Assembly (NCBI RefSeq): GCF_900585905.1
Contig: NZ_UTVH01000095.1
Location: 248,001 to 312,000 of the forward strand
Length of the DNA stretch: 64,000 nucleotides
Reading direction: 5' to 3'
Source of the DNA: Pseudomonas viridiflava
Lineage (GTDB): Bacteria; Pseudomonadota; Gammaproteobacteria; Pseudomonadales; Pseudomonadaceae
The notes beneath the pieces are model-generated. The model was not told the origin of the DNA and searched no databases. It worked only from the letters and a program-made list of their open reading frames with translations. Shown one piece after another: positions 59,898 to 64,000 of this stretch (its first letter is position 1; each line of letters begins with the position of its first letter). Position numbers and translations under genes: made by a program.

Positions 59898-61244
59898 TCA
59901 GGCGCGCAGCGGCTGCACGGCATCGCCGAGTGGCTGCTGTCTGGAGTCGATGCGACCGATAGCCCGGAGATAGAGGTTCACTGCGGTCCCCTTGCCTGGA
60001 GTCGAGTCGACCGTGACCATGCCACCGGCGTTCTCGGCAAACTGGCGGACCTGTGACAGCCCCAGGCCTGTGCCTTGCCCCGCGCGCTTGGTGGTGAAGA
60101 AAGGCTCGAAGATCTTGCTGGCGACATCTGCGGCCATGCCGGGACCGTTGTCCGCCACGCTGAGCACCAGATAGTCGCCTTTATTCAAGGCCGCATGGTC
60201 TTCCACAAACTCGAGCCGCGTGGCAATCGACACCTTGCCGCGACCACCCATGGCATCCCGAGCATTGGCCAGCAAGTTGACCAGCGCCGCGTTCAGTTGT
60301 GCTTCTTCGCAGAGCACGCCGGTGCCTTTGGTGTGCAGTTTCATCGACAGGTCCAGGCCGCCGCACGCGGTACGTTCGAGCATCTCGCGCATGGCTTCGA
60401 TTTGTCCACTGACATCTATACAGCTCAGGTCCGGGCTGTCATGACGAATCCCGGTCAGCAGGTGATTGACCAGCATTCGGCCTTGCTCAACGGCCTGCAG
60501 GCCGGTATCGCTGAAGCGTTCCACATCCTGCGGGCGGCGGACCCGCAGCTTGATCATCTGCAGGCTGGCACTCATGGCCTGCAACAGATTGTTAAAGTCA
60601 TGGGCGATGCTGGCCGTCAGCAATCCCAGCGACGACACACGCTTGGCGTGGTGCAGGGACTGTTCAGCCTGGAGGTTGACGGCTCGGGCCTGCTCTAGCT
60701 CTTTCTCCAGAAAGCGTGCCTGCTGTTCCTGTTGATCCACCAGCAGGCGCAACCGCAGCAACGCGGAGGCCTGGCGGGCCAGTGCCGACAGCGCGGTCTG
60801 TTGCGCCGGTGTCAGGGTTCGCGGCTGGGTGTCGATGACACAGACTGTGCCCAGTGAATGGCCCTTGTCATCGCGAATCGGCGCGCCTGCATAAAAGCGA
60901 ATATAGGGTGGCCCCAGCACCAGCGCGCTCTCCCTGAAGCGTGGATCAAGCGAGGCATCTTCGACGATGAGTAATTCGTCAGGCGACAGAATGGCGTGGG
61001 CGCAAAATGCCAGATCGCGGTGGGTTTCTCTAACGTCCAGGCCAATGCAGGCCTTGAACCACTGTCGCTCGCGATCCACCAGCGACACCAGGGCAATGGG
61101 CGTGTCGCACACGGAGATGGCCAGTTGCACGATGTCATCGAAGCCTTCTTCAGGATCGGTGTCGAGAATCGCGAGATGTTCGAGTGAATCAATTCTCTCC
61201 CGCTCATTGGAAGGGAAAGGGGCAGGACGGTGGGGCATCTGCAC
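59898..61244 (-). CDS. Soluble GAF-domain sensor histidine kinase
   Basis: A 448-residue cytosolic kinase. A GAF domain spans about residues 20-165 (with DTPIALVSLVDRERQWFKA and FYAGAPI). A coiled linker leads to the phosphoacceptor region with His215 in SIAHDFNNLLQ. The ATPase domain has the N box (NLLANARDAMGG), DNGPGM and GTGLGLS. HDFNN-type kinases usually phosphorylate a separate or fused receiver; none is adjacent. The ligand is unknown; phytochrome-like chromophore binding is unlikely since no conserved Cys position is evident. Confidence 0.88.
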   Translation of the reverse strand: MQMPHRPAPFPSNERERIDSLEHLAILDTDPEEGFDDIVQLAISVCDTPIALVSLVDRERQWFKACIGLDVRETHRDLAFCAHAILSPDELLIVEDASLDPRFRESALVLGPPYIRFYAGAPIRDDKGHSLGTVCVIDTQPRTLTPAQQTALSALARQASALLRLRLLVDQQEQQARFLEKELEQARAVNLQAEQSLHHAKRVSSLGLLTASIAHDFNNLLQAMSASLQMIKLRVRRPQDVERFSDTGLQAVEQGRMLVNHLLTGIRHDSPDLSCIDVSGQIEAMREMLERTACGGLDLSMKLHTKGTGVLCEEAQLNAALVNLLANARDAMGGRGKVSIATRLEFVEDHAALNKGDYLVLSVADNGPGMAADVASKIFEPFFTTKRAGQGTGLGLSQVRQFAENAGGMVTVDSTPGKGTAVNLYLRAIGRIDSRQQPLGDAVQPLRA

Positions 61245-61513
61245 GCATCGCTATACAAGAGGAGAAAGATGGCTGGCTTGCAAACGGGCAGGACAGGCTC
61301 AGTGATCGGACCGCTACAAATCAATCGAGTTTCCCCCAGGCACCCATTCATTTGAATGTAATTGTCAGAAACGCAGGGGGCCGGTCGTACCCCCTGTTGA
61401 AGCGCGCAACGCCTGCCATGCGCAAGTGCCTGGTATTACCTGACTGACGCTGTGTGATGCGCCAGCGGCGCCAAGCGTCTAGCATGCGGTCCTGAAAAAC
61501 ACTGAGCGCACCC

Positions 61514-62422
61514 ATGCAGACGTTGCTGAACGAGATACTTGACGAAGTCCGACCCTTGATCGGGCAGGGCAAGGTGGCCAACTACATTCCGGCGCTGGGC
61601 GAGGTGTCACCCGACCAGTTGGGCATCGCCGTTTACAGCAACGAGGGCGAACTGCACTGCGCGGGCGACGCCGATACGCGCTTTTCGATTCAGAGTATTT
61701 CCAAGGTATTCAGTCTGGTCCAGGCCATCGGCCATTCCGGTGAGGACATCTGGCAGCGCCTGGGGCACGAGCCTTCCGGGCAGCCCTTCAACTCGCTGGT
61801 GCAGCTGGAGTTCGAGCGTGGGCGGCCGCGCAACCCGTTCATCAATGCCGGTGCACTGGTGATCTGCGACATCAATCAGTCGCGTTTCGCCGCGCCGTCA
61901 CTGTCGATGCGCGACTTTGTCCGCAGGCTTTGCGGCAATCCCGAGATCACCTCCGATTCCAAGGTGGCCGAGTCCGAATACCAGCATCGCTCGCGCAACG
62001 CCGCCGCAGCCTACTTGATGAAGTCTTTCGACAACTTCGAGGGCGAGGTTGAAGCGGTGTTGCGCAGCTATTTCCATCACTGCGCTTTGAGCATGAGCTG
62101 CATCGACCTGGCCCGCGCCTTCGGCTTTCTGGCCAATCAGGGCTTCTGCGTGCACAGCGGGCAGCAGATACTCACGCCGCAACAGACCCGCCAGCTCAAT
62201 TCGATCATGGCCACCAGCGGGTTGTATGACGAAGCAGGCAACTTTGCCTATCGCGTCGGTTTGCCTGGCAAGAGCGGCGTCGGTGGCGGTATTGTCGCGG
62301 TGGTGCCAGGGCGCTTCACCGTGTGCGTGTGGTCGCCGGAGCTCAACGCCGCAGGCAACTCCCTGGCCGGTATGGCAGCGCTGGAAAAACTCAGCGCACG
62401 AATTGAATGGTCGGTGTTCTGA
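61514..62422 (+). CDS. glsA: Glutaminase
   Basis: A 302-residue serine-dependent glutaminase that converts glutamine to glutamate and ammonia. It has the catalytic SxxK motif in FSIQSISKVF (Ser61, Lys64), the NPFINAGALV segment and the C-terminal GLPGKSGVGGGI loop. Length is typical of bacterial GlsA/GlsB enzymes. No operon partner other than the DUF1615 gene 26 bases downstream. Confidence 0.93.
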   Translation: MQTLLNEILDEVRPLIGQGKVANYIPALGEVSPDQLGIAVYSNEGELHCAGDADTRFSIQSISKVFSLVQAIGHSGEDIWQRLGHEPSGQPFNSLVQLEFERGRPRNPFINAGALVICDINQSRFAAPSLSMRDFVRRLCGNPEITSDSKVAESEYQHRSRNAAAAYLMKSFDNFEGEVEAVLRSYFHHCALSMSCIDLARAFGFLANQGFCVHSGQQILTPQQTRQLNSIMATSGLYDEAGNFAYRVGLPGKSGVGGGIVAVVPGRFTVCVWSPELNAAGNSLAGMAALEKLSARIEWSVF

Positions 62423-62448
62423 CCCTCGGCAGGCAGGGGAAAAGGCTT

Positions 62449-63579
62449 TTGAATGGATTGATACTCGCAGGCACTACGTCGCGTGCAACCTGCGTCAAAC
62501 CCTTGCTCATGGCCTTGGTGGCAATGCTGCTCGCCGCCTGCGGCACGCAATCGGCACGGCAGACCCCGGAGCTCACGCCGGGGCAGATTCGCGCTCAGGT
62601 GATTCGCCTGATGCCGGCGAAAACGCCAGACCGCGAAGGCTGGGCGGCAGACATCCAGACCGCTTTTACCGCGCAGACCCTGGAACCGAGCGTCGAAAAT
62701 CTCTGTTCAGTGCTGGCGGTGGCCGAGCAGGAGTCGACGTTTCAGGTCGATCCGCCGGTGCCGGGCATGGCTAAAATCGCCCGGGGTGAGATTGACCGCC
62801 GTGCCGCGCGCTTGCACATTCCGCAACTTCTGATCCGTCGCGCCTTGCAGATTCGTTCCCCGGATGGCAAGACCTATGCCGCCCGGCTGGAGGCGGCGCG
62901 TACCGAAAGGGAGCTGAGTTCGATATTCGACGACTTCATCGGCATGGTGCCCATGGGGCAGACGCTGTTTGGCAGCTTCAACCCGGTGCATACGGGCGGG
63001 CCGATGCAGGTGAGCATCGCCTTTGCGGAAAAACAGGCGCGCGGCTATCCCTACCCGGTGGACGGCACCCTTCGCCGTGAAGTGTTTACCCGGCGCGGCG
63101 GCATGTATTTCGGCATCGCCCATCTGCTCGGCTATCCGGCCGATTACCCGCGCTCGCTGTACCGCTTCGCCGACTTCAACGCAGGCTGGTACGCCAGTCG
63201 CAATGCCGCGTTTCAAAGCGCCGTCAGTCAGCTGACCGGGATCAAGCTGGCGTTGGACGGCGATCTCATCCTCTATGATTCGAATTCCCCTGGCGCCACT
63301 GAGCTGGCGGTCCGCGCGCTGGGCAAGCGTCTGGACATGAGCAATCCGGCGATATTCAGCCAGCTCAAGCAGGGCGACACGCTGGAATTTCAGGAAACCG
63401 ATCTGTACGAGCGGGTGTTTGCCCTCGCCGAGCAATCGGCGGGCAAGGCGCTGCCCAGGGCTGTGTTGCCGGGCATTACCTTGCAGAGCCCGAAAATCAC
63501 CCGCGAGCTGACCACCGCCTGGTTTGCCGAGCGGGTTGATGACCGCCGCGAACGTTGCCTGCAGCGGGCAGGGCGTTAA
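62449..63579 (+). CDS. DUF1615 family lipoprotein
   Basis: A protein of about 376 residues with an N-terminal lipoprotein signal ending in the lipobox LLAAC. The mature part matches the DUF1615 family (SFNPVHTGGPMQVS, RRGGMYFGIAHLLGYP), conserved in proteobacteria and of unknown role at the outer membrane. AGGGGA eight bases before a TTG at 62449 supports that start; the frame opens further up at 62407. Confidence 0.82.
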   Translation: MNGLILAGTTSRATCVKPLLMALVAMLLAACGTQSARQTPELTPGQIRAQVIRLMPAKTPDREGWAADIQTAFTAQTLEPSVENLCSVLAVAEQESTFQVDPPVPGMAKIARGEIDRRAARLHIPQLLIRRALQIRSPDGKTYAARLEAARTERELSSIFDDFIGMVPMGQTLFGSFNPVHTGGPMQVSIAFAEKQARGYPYPVDGTLRREVFTRRGGMYFGIAHLLGYPADYPRSLYRFADFNAGWYASRNAAFQSAVSQLTGIKLALDGDLILYDSNSPGATELAVRALGKRLDMSNPAIFSQLKQGDTLEFQETDLYERVFALAEQSAGKALPRAVLPGITLQSPKITRELTTAWFAERVDDRRERCLQRAGR

Positions 63580-64000
63580 GGCTGTTGCAGATTGAGTTGT
63601 TTTAGCGTGGCGCTGTCGTGCTGGCCGCTGAAAAAGGTATCGAGCACGGCGTTGAATACCGGCTTGTCCGGCGCGGCGACGGCAAACAAGGTCATGCTGG
63701 AATGCAACTTGAGGTCGTCCGGAGTGCCGAAGAGTTGCCGCGCCGACCGTTGCGACTGTGGCGCGATGATCTGTGCGCATTGCTCCAGGCGTGGCCCCAG
63801 TAGCGGATGCTGCAGGTAGGCGCGGGCTTCATCAAGGCCGGACAGGGCAAAATGGCGTGCCGTTTCGCTGCGGCCCAGGCCGCTGATCTGCGGAAACACG
63901 AACCACATCCAGTGGCTTTGTTTCTGGCCCTGGCGCAGCTCGGCCAACACCCGCTTGAACACGGCGGCCTGGGCGTCGACGAAGCGTTGCAGGTTGTGGC
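63576..64000 (-). CDS. DUF1810 family protein, 5' end outside the window
   Basis: The frame is open to the right edge. Visible sequence (HNLQRFVDAQ, then QSHWMWFVFPQISGLG) matches DUF1810, a small family of uncharacterised soluble proteins of about 140-150 residues; the missing start should be only a few codons beyond the edge. It converges with the DUF1615 gene and overlaps its end by four bases. Confidence 0.85.
   Translation of the reverse strand, partial: HNLQRFVDAQAAVFKRVLAELRQGQKQSHWMWFVFPQISGLGRSETARHFALSGLDEARAYLQHPLLGPRLEQCAQIIAPQSQRSARQLFGTPDDLKLHSSMTLFAVAAPDKPVFNAVLDTFFSGQHDSATLKQLNLQQP

Overview
The window looks like a chromosome of the Pseudomonas syringae group. It carries the larger part of a lambda-like siphophage prophage (from the left edge to about 48.68 kb) followed by about 15 kb of host DNA. 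The P. syringae assignment rests on a full match to the HrpL promoter consensus (hrp box) ahead of a type III effector/chaperone-like pair, on Pseudomonas-type LexA boxes, and on typical host neighbours (BdlA-like chemoreceptor, PnuC, glutaminase, DUF1615 lipoprotein). The species call is inference.

Prophage, left to right. The integrase end lies outside the window. A leftward early operon (8.3 to 0.7 kb, minus strand) carries many small proteins, a RecT annealing protein, a YqaJ-type exonuclease and a sliding-clamp-like protein. It starts at a promoter overlapped by two repressor operators and has a long leader with a boxA and hairpins. Next come an SOS-box gene (8754-9068), then a low-GC two-gene cassette (cytosine-5 methyltransferase plus an OLD-like ATPase/TOPRIM protein) directly behind the S24-type CI repressor. 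Three lambda-spaced operators separate CI from the Cro-like gene. The rightward early operon holds RHH-like proteins, a GIY-YIG-like protein, O/P-like replication proteins with internal heptamer repeats, NinB, NinG and a gene in the Q position. A terminator, a membrane protein and an oversized tRNA-like RNA precede the lysis genes (holin, Rz, Rz1). The late operon follows in lambda order: terminase, portal, minor head protein, scaffold, capsid, connectors, tail tube, tail chaperone with a GGGAAAC frameshift site, tape measure, M, L, K, I and J, tail fibre, endolysin and an SGNH-hydrolase tail protein. It ends at a terminator. A second perfect LexA-like box drives two small genes at the extreme right, and the prophage closes on the 3' half of a tRNA-Pro(GGG) gene, the attachment site.

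Host part. After the attachment site come a membrane protein, a decayed fragment related to a prophage HTH gene, a CheD-like putative deamidase with a serine-rich N-terminus, a BdlA-like soluble chemoreceptor, a CHASE3-type chemoreceptor, a delta-60/RTX repeat protein, the HrpL-dependent effector-like gene with its CesT-like chaperone, PnuC, small hydrophilic proteins, a GAF histidine kinase, glutaminase, a DUF1615 lipoprotein and the start of a DUF1810 gene cut by the window edge.

The likeliest unusual systems are the OLD-like nuclease/methyltransferase cassette expressed from the lysogeny module, the tRNA-like late-leader RNA, and the two candidate effector loci.
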